Shown here: one piece after another, positions 42,131 to 51,007 of the stretch
Layout of the letters: every line of letters starts with the position of its first letter
Position numbering within the stretch: the stretch's first letter is position 1
NCBI RefSeq assembly: GCF_900119075.1
Contig: NZ_FPIP01000001.1
Span: forward strand, 310,001 to 374,000
Direction: 5' to 3'
Source of the DNA: Ruminococcus flavefaciens
GTDB taxonomy: Bacteria; Bacillota; Clostridia; Oscillospirales; Ruminococcaceae
Length of the DNA stretch: 64,000 nucleotides
Position numbers and translations under genes: made by a program
Notes under the pieces: model-generated
The model's input: the letters and a program-made list of their open reading frames with translations, nothing else
What the model was told of the DNA's origin: nothing
Databases searched by the model: none

Positions 42131-43024
42131 ATGAAAAAGGTTGTATCAATTATTTCTGCATTAGCTCTTACTGTAGGTATGGCTGCTTCGTTCAGCGCTA
42201 ATGCTGCTGACAGTTCAGCTCCGACAGTCTACTTCAAGACAAAAGAGACAAAGGGCGTAGAGGTGCTTTCAAGCGGTAATTTATACGTAAACAAGAAGGC
42301 TGCTGACGCTAACGGCGCAGTTATTCCTGCTGAGGTATATCTTAGCGATAAAAATGCAGGTGCCGGCTGGGTATGTGTAAAATGGGCTTGTGAAAAGCAG
42401 GGACTTACTCTTCAGAATGTAAAGGATCCTCAGACAAAGCCATATAAGAGCTATACTAACGATACGATTACTTCCGAAAAGACAAAGTCAGACGGAGTCA
42501 AGGTATTATCAGCTCTTTACTGTGACGCTAATGTGCCTACAGACGGTAAATTAAAGCCATTACAGCTTGCCGGTGAGAAGAGCGATTCATATCCGCTGGC
42601 TACATTTGAGGCTGCTGTAGACAAGTCAGCTGCAGGCAGCTATGATATAATTATTTATAACAAGAATCAGGATTTTACTTATGTAACATACCGTACAGGC
42701 GATAATCCTGAGTACGTTCCTGACAGCGAAAAGTACAAGCTTAACTGCAAGGAGCTTCGTGTAAACGTTTCCGACAGACTTCTCGGCGATGTAAACAACG
42801 ACGGCAAGATAAATGCAGTTGACGCTTCTGAGATACTTTCAGCTTATGCAAACGTTGCAACAAGCAAGCCTACAGGCCTTTCAGCAGAGGCAGAGGCTGC
42901 GGCTGATGTTGACGGCAACGGCAAGATAAATGCAGTTGACGCTTCAAATGTTCTCAGCTACTATGCTTATCAGAGTACATCAAATGCTGATAAGAGCAAG
43001 ACTCTTAACGATTTTATCGTATAA
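42131..43024 (+). CDS. Secreted dockerin protein with an uncharacterised N-terminal beta domain
   Basis: The product is 297 aa. The start at 42131 is chosen over 42113 because AAGGAG is at 42117-42122 and it opens a clean signal peptide (KKVVSIISALALTVGMAA). Residues about 30-210 form a beta-rich domain; VCVKWACEKQGLTLQNVKDP and ATFEAAVDKSAAGSYDIII recall the strands of a cohesin, but this is only a pattern match. The dockerin at about 220-290 has repeats GDVNNDGKINAVDAS and ADVDGNGKINAVDAS. If the N-domain is a cohesin this would be an adaptor scaffoldin; otherwise it is a dockerin-borne accessory protein. Confidence 0.85.
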   Translation: MKKVVSIISALALTVGMAASFSANAADSSAPTVYFKTKETKGVEVLSSGNLYVNKKAADANGAVIPAEVYLSDKNAGAGWVCVKWACEKQGLTLQNVKDPQTKPYKSYTNDTITSEKTKSDGVKVLSALYCDANVPTDGKLKPLQLAGEKSDSYPLATFEAAVDKSAAGSYDIIIYNKNQDFTYVTYRTGDNPEYVPDSEKYKLNCKELRVNVSDRLLGDVNNDGKINAVDASEILSAYANVATSKPTGLSAEAEAAADVDGNGKINAVDASNVLSYYAYQSTSNADKSKTLNDFIV

Positions 43025-43030
43025 TATCAA

Positions 43031-43061
43031 ACGCAGCTGATTATTATCAGCTGCGTTTTTT
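43031..43061 (+). terminator. Terminator of the mtnN-dockerin pair
   Basis: ACGCAGCTGA-TTATTA-TCAGCTGCGT followed by six T. Confidence 0.95.
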
Positions 43062-43075
43062 ATATAAACAGAATG

Positions 43076-43101
43076 AAAAAGGAGCGCTTTGAGCGCTCCT
43101 T
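43076..43101 (-). terminator. Terminator of the symporter gene
   Basis: On the minus strand AAGGAGCGCT-CAA-AGCGCTCCTT is followed by TTTTT. It faces the plus-strand terminator at 43031. Confidence 0.85.
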
Positions 43102-43106
43102 AGTTT

Positions 43107-44696
43107 TTACTTTGCAGATAAACTGCTGAATGCGTTGTCTACTACCTTCTTGTCGGGAGCCTTTGTGAATGAACTTACTATCGGAACGATAATAAGCGAG
43201 ATTATCATTGCAAATGCACCTGCGTTGATAGGTGAGAGAAGCTGAAGCGGGCAGTTGAGGTCGATAACAGCCTGCTTGATACCGCTGAAAGCTTCAATGT
43301 TAAAGCTGAATAAAAGCATATGCGTTACGCTGATACCTACACCTGTTATCAGGCTTGCTGCAACAGCAGCCTTTGAAGCCTTCTTCATGAACAGACCATA
43401 GAGGAATGGTCCGAGGAACGCGCCTGAAAGTGCTCCCCATGAGTAAGACATGAGAGTTGAGATAGAAGCGTTCTTATGGCAGGCGATGAATACTGAAACT
43501 ACGAGGAATACTGCGATGAATATTCTCATGAACATTACCTGATGCTTGTCATCAAAGTTCTTGATACGTGGCTTGATGAGGTCGTTTGTAAGAGTTGAGC
43601 TCGATGTGAGAACAAGTGATGAGAGAGTTGACAGCGAAGCTGAAAGAACCAGAACAACTACCAGACCGATAAGGAGATTAGGAAGTGCCTGATGAATAAG
43701 AGCAGGAACCATTGTATCGTAAACAGGCTTGCCGTTAACAGTTTCGATGAATGCTCTGCCTGAGCCGTCTGCACTGTCAAGTGTGCAGTAGAGTCTTACG
43801 AATCCGCCCATGAAGTATGAGCCGCCTGCAACTACGATAGCGAAGAATGTGGAAATGATCGCACCCTTCTTGATAGCCTGTTCGTCCTTGATAGCGTAGA
43901 ATTTCTGTACCATCTGAGGAAGTCCCCATGTACCAAGTGATGTAAGGATAACAACTCCGAGGAGGTTTATAGGATCAGGTCCGAAGAGCGAGCCCAGTGT
44001 TCCTGTCTCGGTCTTGCTGTCGGAAATAGTATTGAGAGCGTCAAGTGCTGCTGAGAGACCGTCCTTCTTCTGAACGGTAAGAGCAACAACTGTACCGATA
44101 CCGATGAGCATGATGATTCCCTGGAAGAAGTCGTTGAGAGCTGTAGCCTTGTAGCCGCCGAGTGTAACGTAGATAGCTGAAAGAACAGCCATTGCGATGA
44201 TTATGATAGTACCGCCGTTTTCTCCGAGGTCAAATACCATGCCGAAAAGACGGGAAAGTCCGTTGTATACAGAAGCTGTATATGGTATAAGGAAAATAAA
44301 TACGATAAGAGCAGAAGCTGTCTTGAGTCCCTTTGAGTCAAATCTGTGCTCGAAGTACTCAGGCATTGTCTTAGCGCCAAGATGATTTGTCATAAGACGT
44401 GTTCTCTTGCCTATGAGGAAGAATGGGATAAGGCTTCCGATAATAGCGTTTCCTATACCTACCCATGTTGCTGAAGCACCGTACAGCCAGCCAAACTGAC
44501 CTGCATATCCGATGAATACAACTGCTGAGAAATATGTAGTACCATATGAGAAAGCAGTCAGCCATGAACCGACGCTTCTTCCGCCAAGCATGAAGTCCTC
44601 AGAGGACTTGGTACGTCTTGACATATAGATTCCGATACTTACCATTATCGCTACATAGATAGCGAGTATGACGAATGTTGCGGCTTGTGAGCCCAT
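43107..44696 (-). CDS. Sodium:solute symporter (SSS family, PutP-like)
   Basis: The product is 529 aa with about thirteen membrane segments and the family opening (FVILAIYVAIMVSIGIYMSRR, SSEDFMLGGRSVGSWLTA, SYGTTYFSAVVFIGYAG). Sodium-site region SLSTLSSLVLTSSSTLTND fits SSS transporters. It imports a small solute with Na+; PutP-like proline uptake is the nearest guess, the substrate is not determined. The consensus promoter at 44783-44811 drives it alone. Confidence 0.9.
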   Translation of the reverse strand: MGSQAATFVILAIYVAIMVSIGIYMSRRTKSSEDFMLGGRSVGSWLTAFSYGTTYFSAVVFIGYAGQFGWLYGASATWVGIGNAIIGSLIPFFLIGKRTRLMTNHLGAKTMPEYFEHRFDSKGLKTASALIVFIFLIPYTASVYNGLSRLFGMVFDLGENGGTIIIIAMAVLSAIYVTLGGYKATALNDFFQGIIMLIGIGTVVALTVQKKDGLSAALDALNTISDSKTETGTLGSLFGPDPINLLGVVILTSLGTWGLPQMVQKFYAIKDEQAIKKGAIISTFFAIVVAGGSYFMGGFVRLYCTLDSADGSGRAFIETVNGKPVYDTMVPALIHQALPNLLIGLVVVLVLSASLSTLSSLVLTSSSTLTNDLIKPRIKNFDDKHQVMFMRIFIAVFLVVSVFIACHKNASISTLMSYSWGALSGAFLGPFLYGLFMKKASKAAVAASLITGVGISVTHMLLFSFNIEAFSGIKQAVIDLNCPLQLLSPINAGAFAMIISLIIVPIVSSFTKAPDKKVVDNAFSSLSAK

Positions 44697-44782
44697 TGAT
44701 ATCGCGACCTTTCTTACGCTTTAAAGATTTTACGTCATAACCTTGTAAAGCTTTAAATGAATAAAGTGAATAACCGAGTTTT

Positions 44783-44811
44783 ATTATACTATATTATAAT
44801 AACATTGTCAA
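44783..44811 (-). promoter_or_regulatory. Consensus SigA promoter of the symporter
   Basis: On the minus strand TTGACA (44811-44806), a 17-base spacer, and TATAAT (44788-44783): a perfect match to consensus. Confidence 0.92.
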
Positions 44812-44877
44812 TAGGCAATCTCCAAATTTTTAATAAAAAATGAATAAATAATGTTTTGATTTGCTAACATATTAGGA

Positions 44878-45333
44878 TTAACTGATAATTTCCGTTTCAA
44901 TGACAGAAAAACCAACGCTTTTATACAATTTGGCAGCGTTGTGATTATACTCGGCTACGTGAAGAGTTATAGGCTTGCTATTTTTATTTCTTATCGAATG
45001 TATCGCCCAAAGCAGCAGTTGTCTGCCGAAGCCTTTGTGCTGATACTCGGGAGCAACGATCAGATCGTCGATCTCATTTCCGTAACAGGCGACAGAACCT
45101 ATGAGCTTGCCGTCTTTTATAAGCAGACTGATATCGCTGCACTTATCAGCTATCTGAGATATATCGCTCAGGAAGTCGTACGGCTTTATATCAAGTGCAG
45201 TTCTCATTTTGCGGAAACAATCGTTGTATATCCTCTGATATTCTTTATAGTACATCATATCGAAAGGAATGCATGAGATATTGCAAGTAATATCAATATT
45301 GCCGTCAAGCTGCATTTTGTAAACCTTTATCAC
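44878..45333 (-). CDS. GNAT family N-acetyltransferase
   Basis: The product is 151 aa with the acetyl-CoA loop VAPEYQHKGFGRQLLLWAI near 95-113 and the strand LIGSVACYGNEIDDLIV. The GTG at 45333 follows AAGGA by 10 bases; an ATG at 45315 with AAAGG eight bases upstream is an alternative start. No separate promoter is visible, so it may be read through from the tRNA operon. Substrate unknown. Confidence 0.85.
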   Translation of the reverse strand: MIKVYKMQLDGNIDITCNISCIPFDMMYYKEYQRIYNDCFRKMRTALDIKPYDFLSDISQIADKCSDISLLIKDGKLIGSVACYGNEIDDLIVAPEYQHKGFGRQLLLWAIHSIRNKNSKPITLHVAEYNHNAAKLYKSVGFSVIETEIIS

Positions 45334-45357
45334 AGTATCACCGTCCTTAAAAGGAGT

Positions 45358-45387
45358 AAAAAATAACGCCTCGCTGAAAAGCGAGGC
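45358..45387 (-). terminator. Terminator of the tRNA operon
   Basis: On the minus strand GCCTCGCT-TTTC-AGCGAGGC is followed by GTTATTTTTT. It starts six bases beyond the tRNA-Leu. Confidence 0.88.
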
Positions 45388-45392
45388 GCAAG

Positions 45393-45476
45393 TGCCGCTG
45401 ACCGGACTTGAACCGGTACGATATTGCTACCGAGGGATTTTAAGTCCCTTGTGTCTGCCAATTCCACCACAGCGGC
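45393..45476 (-). tRNA. tRNA-Leu (anticodon UAA)
   Basis: 84 bases on the minus strand with a 7-bp acceptor stem (GCCGCTG/CAGCGGC), D-loop TGGTGGAATTGGCAGAC, anticodon loop CTTAAAA, a long class II variable arm and T-loop GGTTCAAGTCC. It reads UUA. The 3' CCA is not encoded. Confidence 0.96.
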
Positions 45477-45483
45477 ATATAAA

Positions 45484-45510
45484 CGGTATATCACATAATG
45501 TGATATACCG
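45484..45510. repeat. Perfect 13-bp inverted repeat between the two tRNA genes
   Basis: CGGTATATCACAT (45484-45496), A, ATGTGATATACCG (45498-45510): 26 of 27 bases are symmetric. In the tRNA precursor it would form a long hairpin with a tiny loop. Confidence 0.85.
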
Positions 45511-45517
45511 CGCTTAA

Positions 45518-45594
45518 TGGTCGAGGTGACAGGATTTGAACCTGCGGCCCCTACGTCCCGAACGTAGTACTCTACCAAACTGAGCCACACCTCG
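45518..45594 (-). tRNA. tRNA-Pro (anticodon CGG)
   Basis: 74 bases plus an encoded CCA on the minus strand; acceptor CGAGGTG/CACCTCG, D-arm GGCTCAGTTTGGTAGAGT, anticodon stem CTACG/CGTAG with loop TTCGGGA, and T-loop GGTTCAAATCC. It reads CCG. It is first in the operon, after a consensus promoter. Confidence 0.96.
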
Positions 45595-45605
45595 ACAGCA
45601 TAAAT

Positions 45606-45634
45606 ATTATACTACAAATGGGGAGTAATGTCAA
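45606..45634 (-). promoter_or_regulatory. Consensus SigA promoter of the tRNA operon
   Basis: On the minus strand TTGACA (45634-45629), a 17-base spacer, and TATAAT (45611-45606). About 11 bases separate the -10 box from the tRNA-Pro 5' end, so the primary transcript begins almost at the tRNA. Confidence 0.93.
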
Positions 45635-45734
45635 GTAAAAATAAAAACAGCATAATTATTTTTATCTTTTTACAATTGCACGGCTTGATATACAGATATT
45701 TTTAAGAGAAAATTGATTTGTAACCGTTTTTAAC

Positions 45735-45763
45735 TTGACAATCTATGTGAAAGAGTGTAAAAT
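45735..45763 (+). promoter_or_regulatory. SigA-type promoter of the C11 protease gene
   Basis: TTGACA (45735-45740), a 17-base spacer, and TAAAAT (45758-45763). Confidence 0.8.
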
Positions 45764-45814
45764 ATACTAATGTAGGCATATTTAGCCACATAATGAGTTT
45801 TTACGGAGGTTATT

Positions 45815-48181
45815 ATGGATCCTAATCAGAACAGACCGCAGGGCAGACGTAAGAACGTTACCTCTGGCGGCAATGGAGCACATAGACGAGGCGATGGTCT
45901 CGGCACAGGTCCTGTCGGTTCGGGCAGCTATTCAGGCGGCAGTACAGGCGGTGGCGGCGGAGCCAAAAGAGCTGCGGCTGGCGGCGGCGGTCTCATTACA
46001 CTTATTATAATCGGTTTTATTATATTCAAGCTTATGAGCGGCAGCGGCGGTGCAGGCGATCTTCTCGGTTCACTTACAGGCGGCGGAAACGGAGGCGGTG
46101 GACTTGACATCGGTTCAGTACCGTCAGGCTTTGGCTTCAGCACTGAAGATACCGCGACAGGCAGCGCTACAAGCGACAGCAGCGTTGATACATCAGTTGC
46201 AGCAGGCTCCCGTGAGAAGAGAACCGTTATAAAGGGCAACAATCAGGACGTTGTGACCATAATGGTCTATATGTGCGGTACTGACCTCGAATCAAAGCAC
46301 GGCATGGCTTCTTCCGATATGGAGGAGATGAGAGCTGCTTCATACGGTGATAATGTAAATGTTATCGTATTTACAGGCGGCTGCTCAAGCTGGAAGATAA
46401 ACGGTATCAGCAATAAGGTAAACCAGATATACCAGATAAAGAACGGTCAGATCGGCAGGATAGTTGAGGACGCAGGCAGCAAGGCTATGACCGATCCTAA
46501 CAATCTTGCTTCATTCATTCAGTTTTGTGCAAAGAATTTCCCCGCTAACAGAAACGAGCTTATCCTCTGGGATCACGGCGGCGGATCAGTTACAGGCTAC
46601 GGCTATGACGAAAAGAACAAGAACAGCGGCTCTATGACGCTTGAAGGAGTAGCTCAGGCACTTAAGAGCGGCGGCGTTCAGTTTGATTTCGTAGGCTTTG
46701 ACGCTTGCCTCATGGCTACAGCCGAGACAGCACTTATGCTCAACGACCACGCAGACTACCTTATAGCTTCTGAGGAAACAGAGCCCGGTATCGGCTGGTA
46801 TTATACAAACTGGCTCACAAAGCTTGGCAGCAATACTTCAATGCCCACACTTGACATCGGCAAGAACATCGTTGACGATTTCGTATCCGAGTGCGGCAAG
46901 AAGTGCAGAGGACAGAAGACTACACTTTCTGTTATTGACCTTGCAGAGTTCTCAAATACAGTACCTAAGGATCTTTCTGCCTTTGCCAAGTCCATAAGCA
47001 GCAAGATCGAAAAGAATGAGTATAAGGAGATCTCCAATGCAAGATACTCCACACGCGAGTTTGCTCAGGGTACACGTATAGATCAGGTAGACCTTGTTAA
47101 TCTTGCAGAGAACGTAGGAACTGCCGAGGGTAAGGCACTTGCTTCTTCACTTAAGAATGCTGTAAAGTACAACAAGACCTCTTCAAATATGACAAATGCA
47201 TTCGGTGTATCGATTTATTTCCCGTATCAGCGTTCATCATATGTTGACAAGGCTTGCAAGACATACGACAAGATAGGCATGGATTCCGAGTACGCTCGCT
47301 GCATAAGACAGTTTGCTAAGGTAGAGACAGGTGGACAGATAGCAGCAGGCGGCACAGGTTCACCACTTGATGCACTCTTTGGTATGGGCGGTTCTTCAGG
47401 CTCATCAGGCAGCTCAGATATGATAGGTTCACTTCTTTCAAGCTTCCTTGGCGGCGGCGGAAGAAGTATTGCAGGTCTTGACGACAGCAATACAGAGTTC
47501 ATGAAGGATACCGATGTAAATGATACAGCCGAGTATCTTGCTAACAACTATTTCGACGCAACAAAGCTTACATGGGAAGAAAAGAACGGCAAGTATACTA
47601 TGTCGCTTTCTGATTCTCAGTGGGAGCTGGTACACGGTCTTGACCTTAATATGTTCTATGATGACGGAACAGGCTACATAGACCTTGGACTTGACAATAT
47701 CTTCACTTTTGATGACGACGGAAAGCTTGTTGCTGATACAGAAAAGAACTGGCTTTCTATCAATGGCAATGTAGTTGCTTACTACCACACAGATACAGTG
47801 CAGAGCGGAAATGACCTTATAATAACAGGCTATGTTCCTGCACTTCTCAACGGTGAAAGAGTAAACCTTATCATTCAGTTTGTAAATGATGATAACGGAA
47901 CTGTCGTTGGTGCTTCAACTGACTATGTCGGCGGAGAGACAGAGGCGGTTGCCAAGAATCTCACCGAGATAAAGGCAGGAGACAAGCTTGACTTTATCTG
48001 CGACTACTACGACTATGATATGAATTATCAGGACAGCTACATGATCGGAGATCAGGTAACTGTTACCGATAATCTGACCATAAGCAACACAAGCGTAGGA
48101 AAAGGCTCATGCCATATTCTCTATCGTTTCTCTGATATCTACAATCAGAACTACTGGTCAGAACCTATAGTTATAGACTAA
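45815..48181 (+). CDS. Membrane-anchored clostripain-like (C11) cysteine protease
   Basis: The product is 788 aa. Residues 1-50 are rich in Gly, Ser, Arg and Asn, then one membrane helix (about 52-70, LITLIIIGFIIFKLM) flanked by glycine runs, giving a type II or single-pass anchor. The C11 domain (about 140-500) has VTIMVYMCGTDLE, the catalytic histidine in ILWDHGGGS (His254) and cysteine in GFDACLMA (Cys298). A second Gly/Ser-rich linker (about 510-550) leads to a beta-rich C-terminal domain. Clostripain-type enzymes cut after Arg or Lys and are often self-processed. Strong promoter and Shine-Dalgarno CGGAGGT. Monocistronic. Confidence 0.9.
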   Translation: MDPNQNRPQGRRKNVTSGGNGAHRRGDGLGTGPVGSGSYSGGSTGGGGGAKRAAAGGGGLITLIIIGFIIFKLMSGSGGAGDLLGSLTGGGNGGGGLDIGSVPSGFGFSTEDTATGSATSDSSVDTSVAAGSREKRTVIKGNNQDVVTIMVYMCGTDLESKHGMASSDMEEMRAASYGDNVNVIVFTGGCSSWKINGISNKVNQIYQIKNGQIGRIVEDAGSKAMTDPNNLASFIQFCAKNFPANRNELILWDHGGGSVTGYGYDEKNKNSGSMTLEGVAQALKSGGVQFDFVGFDACLMATAETALMLNDHADYLIASEETEPGIGWYYTNWLTKLGSNTSMPTLDIGKNIVDDFVSECGKKCRGQKTTLSVIDLAEFSNTVPKDLSAFAKSISSKIEKNEYKEISNARYSTREFAQGTRIDQVDLVNLAENVGTAEGKALASSLKNAVKYNKTSSNMTNAFGVSIYFPYQRSSYVDKACKTYDKIGMDSEYARCIRQFAKVETGGQIAAGGTGSPLDALFGMGGSSGSSGSSDMIGSLLSSFLGGGGRSIAGLDDSNTEFMKDTDVNDTAEYLANNYFDATKLTWEEKNGKYTMSLSDSQWELVHGLDLNMFYDDGTGYIDLGLDNIFTFDDDGKLVADTEKNWLSINGNVVAYYHTDTVQSGNDLIITGYVPALLNGERVNLIIQFVNDDNGTVVGASTDYVGGETEAVAKNLTEIKAGDKLDFICDYYDYDMNYQDSYMIGDQVTVTDNLTISNTSVGKGSCHILYRFSDIYNQNYWSEPIVID

Positions 48182-48186
48182 AAATC

Positions 48187-48215
48187 AAGAGCAGTCCGGA
48201 TGGACTGCTCTTTTT
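48187..48215 (+). terminator. Bidirectional terminator between C11 protease and GH43 gene
   Basis: GAGCAGTCC-GGAT-GGACTGCTC with TTTTT after it on the plus strand and a T-rich tract on the minus strand, between two convergent genes. Confidence 0.9.
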
Positions 48216-48220
48216 GCATA

Positions 48221-50974
48221 TTATTGTTTTATAAGAAGTTTTCTGAGTCCCACAACATCGAATACATCAATATTGCCGTCCTCATTAATGTCGGCATTGG
48301 AGCTGTTTGTCAGCTTGCCTGCTCCAATTATATACTTCTGGAGCATTACCAGATCTGCGGTATTCATAACACCGTCGTCATTCACATCGCCCTTTACGGG
48401 GAGAACAATTTCTTCGGGAATAGCAGGCTCAAGAACGAATTTCTGAGTATTTGCTCCTGTGAAGCTGTTTATATTAAAGCCTGCATCTTCCGTTGAGCTG
48501 TTCTTGTCTATCTCAATGCAGACATCGTTTTGAAGCAGTGAGTAGCTGCCGTCCTTATTGCAGATGACTTTGAACTTCTGATTATCAGTTTCCGAAGCTG
48601 CTTCAACGACGAGTTTGTTTGAGCTGTTTACGGCAAGTGCCTGTCCCTTTTGATTCTTGATAGTATAGCTGCCGTCGCTGAGCTTTGTGAAGCTCCATAT
48701 CTGATCGTTTAGGGTAAACGGCATTTTTCCTGTACTGTCAGGCTGAACGGATTTTCCGTTTGCGTCGAACTGCACAACATTACCCTTCATATCGAATACG
48801 AACTGTCCGCTGTCAATGCTGCGTATCATGTAATTACCGTCAGTGACCTGAGGGTGAACAGGGGAAAGGCTCCACAGCTGGCAGCCTCCCTCCCAGTAAT
48901 TCCACTGATTTACATTGCCGCCGTTTTCCTTTGACCATTCATAAACGTCAAGTCCGCCTGTATCGTTGGAGCATTTCGACACGATTCCGTAATCAGAGCC
49001 GCATTTCTTTATTTTGAATAGCTGATTGTCCTTGCCTGTGTAATTCTGGAGCTCTATATTTACGCCGTCGTCTGCGGAGCTCTGAGCCACTGCAATACAC
49101 ATGGATTCGTCACCCACAGAAACTATCTTGCAGTAGTCCTTGTCAACAGCTATGATACGCCATTGTTGTGCCCAGCTGCCATTGCGCTCCCACTGCTGTA
49201 TATTAGTGCCCTCATCAAGCTTTCCGTTGGGCAGGTCTATCGCCATGCCGCTGTTCTGGTTTATGATATAGTAGGGAACACCACTGAGAAGCTCTGTACC
49301 GCTGAGCTTTACCGCAGCGCCGCTGCCGCTTACTGTATCAGCCTTATTTATGAGCTGTGAGTTTTTGTCGGTAAAATCAACAAGTTCCGAGCGCTCTGTG
49401 CCGCTGAACTGCTTGGTCTGAACGCCCCATATTGTCTGGTTGTTGCTGCCAACAGCTGTAAATGACATTACCTTTTTGCCGTTTTCGTCTTTGGCAGCAA
49501 GGAAATAACCTGAGTAGCTCTGATTTCCGATAGTTATCACAGCTGCGGAGTTATCCTGCGCCTGAGACCATTTACCGGTAACAGAGCCGCTGATAGTTCC
49601 GTCAGCGTTGAGCTTTATACTGCTGTAATTGATTATTTTTCCGTCAGTTGAGCTGCCGTGATTGATGAACTCATAATCACCGACGATATCCTCATCATTG
49701 TAGCCTGTTTCGGAGATAACATCTCCTGCGTATTCGTATGGCGCAACAACAGGCCAGCCCTGCTCGTTGAAGTACATTGAATGAACACGAACCTCATGGA
49801 ATTCAGCTCCGTCATCAAATCGCGTATGATAAACCAGATACCACTTTCCGTCATCATCTTTCAGCACGGAGTTGTGTCCGCAAGCCATATAAGCCTTGCT
49901 AAGTGAGCTGAATTTGTAATTGCCCATGACTTTCAGACCTGTTGAGTCAAGATTGGGATTAGTGGGAAGTACAGCCTGTCTGCCTGCTGGATCCGTGAAC
50001 GGTCCCAAAGGTGATGTGGAACGGAAAACGCGCATATTATAGCCGCCTGTGGAGGTAAGTCCGCCGAATGTCACCCACAGATAATAGTAGCCTGTTTCTG
50101 CATTGTACTCAATGAACGGACCTTCACCTGATTTGCCGTAACCGCCTGATATCTTTGTACCAAAATAGCTGTCCACCATTCTTCCGTCAGCGGTCTGACC
50201 TGTTTTCGGGTGGATACACTGACCTGTCTTAGGATCAATTTCCAGAGTAAAGATACCGCCCGACCACGAACCGTAGCACATATACATCTTGCCGTTGGTA
50301 TCGTAATATATAGTCGGATCAATTGCATTAGGGAAGAGCTGGTTATTGAAGTTATTCTTATTGAACCAGTTGTTATTGAATGTGACCTGTCCCTGAGCAA
50401 TAAGCTCGTCAACATTTGTAGAAGTGTATTTGCGGTTGACGTTCTTTGTATTGCTTGTAGCATAGCTGTCGTTGTTGGTGAAGCCTGAGTAGATGAGGGT
50501 ATCTACAAAAGTGTAGGGGCCTTCGATATTCTTTGAAGCAGCATAAGCAATTACCGAGCGTATATATGTAGACGATGTACAGAAGTACATGAGGTAGGCG
50601 CCCTTGCTGCCGTCTTTGTTTATATAATCGGCGTCCCAAACAACATCGGGAGCCCATACTGCAAAGCCGCCGACGCAGTCCTCAAGGTTTTCACCTGCCC
50701 AGTCAAAGGCTTTTTTCAGATTCTGTGAGAGATTGCCGAACTCCACATTATTTGTAGTGGCATAGCCATTTGAGAAGCGTTTCCAGTTCTGGAGGTCGTT
50801 GGATTTGGCAGCTTCGATATGAGAACCGAAAACATAGTAAGTGCTTTTGTCCTTGACGATAGATGGATCGTGGACAGAGACACGAGTGCCGCCTGCAGCA
50901 GTTGAGAGACCTGTCATGGCAGGGAGCATAAGGCAGGCAGAGAGGGCTGCCGCCATAAACTTTTTGATTTTCAT
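48221..50974 (-). CDS. Secreted GH43 arabinanase with CBM13 domains and dockerin
   Basis: The product is 917 aa. The start at 50974 is chosen because GGAGG precedes it and it opens a signal peptide (KIKKFMAAALSACLMLP); the frame extends further upstream but crosses the promoter. The GH43 five-bladed domain (about 30-370) has catalytic base Asp36 (VHDPSIV), Asp219 (NAIDPTIYYD) and acid Glu284 (GEGPFIEYN). A C-terminal lipocalin-like GH43 domain (about 420-520, EDIVGDYEFINHG) is typical of endo-alpha-1,5-L-arabinanases. Ricin/CBM13 repeats span about 555-840. The dockerin (GDVNDDGVMNTADLVML and ADINEDGNIDVFDVVGL) closes it. It should attack pectic arabinan outside the cell. Confidence 0.9.
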   Translation of the reverse strand: MKIKKFMAAALSACLMLPAMTGLSTAAGGTRVSVHDPSIVKDKSTYYVFGSHIEAAKSNDLQNWKRFSNGYATTNNVEFGNLSQNLKKAFDWAGENLEDCVGGFAVWAPDVVWDADYINKDGSKGAYLMYFCTSSTYIRSVIAYAASKNIEGPYTFVDTLIYSGFTNNDSYATSNTKNVNRKYTSTNVDELIAQGQVTFNNNWFNKNNFNNQLFPNAIDPTIYYDTNGKMYMCYGSWSGGIFTLEIDPKTGQCIHPKTGQTADGRMVDSYFGTKISGGYGKSGEGPFIEYNAETGYYYLWVTFGGLTSTGGYNMRVFRSTSPLGPFTDPAGRQAVLPTNPNLDSTGLKVMGNYKFSSLSKAYMACGHNSVLKDDDGKWYLVYHTRFDDGAEFHEVRVHSMYFNEQGWPVVAPYEYAGDVISETGYNDEDIVGDYEFINHGSSTDGKIINYSSIKLNADGTISGSVTGKWSQAQDNSAAVITIGNQSYSGYFLAAKDENGKKVMSFTAVGSNNQTIWGVQTKQFSGTERSELVDFTDKNSQLINKADTVSGSGAAVKLSGTELLSGVPYYIINQNSGMAIDLPNGKLDEGTNIQQWERNGSWAQQWRIIAVDKDYCKIVSVGDESMCIAVAQSSADDGVNIELQNYTGKDNQLFKIKKCGSDYGIVSKCSNDTGGLDVYEWSKENGGNVNQWNYWEGGCQLWSLSPVHPQVTDGNYMIRSIDSGQFVFDMKGNVVQFDANGKSVQPDSTGKMPFTLNDQIWSFTKLSDGSYTIKNQKGQALAVNSSNKLVVEAASETDNQKFKVICNKDGSYSLLQNDVCIEIDKNSSTEDAGFNINSFTGANTQKFVLEPAIPEEIVLPVKGDVNDDGVMNTADLVMLQKYIIGAGKLTNSSNADINEDGNIDVFDVVGLRKLLIKQ

Positions 50975-51007
50975 TTTAATATCCTCCGATAGAAATTTGT
51001 TGATAAT

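Noticed and set aside
45484-45510. Interpretation of the tRNA spacer palindrome as a simple terminator
   Set aside because: Only TTTATAT follows on the transcribed strand, and a much better terminator lies after tRNA-Leu at 45358-45387.
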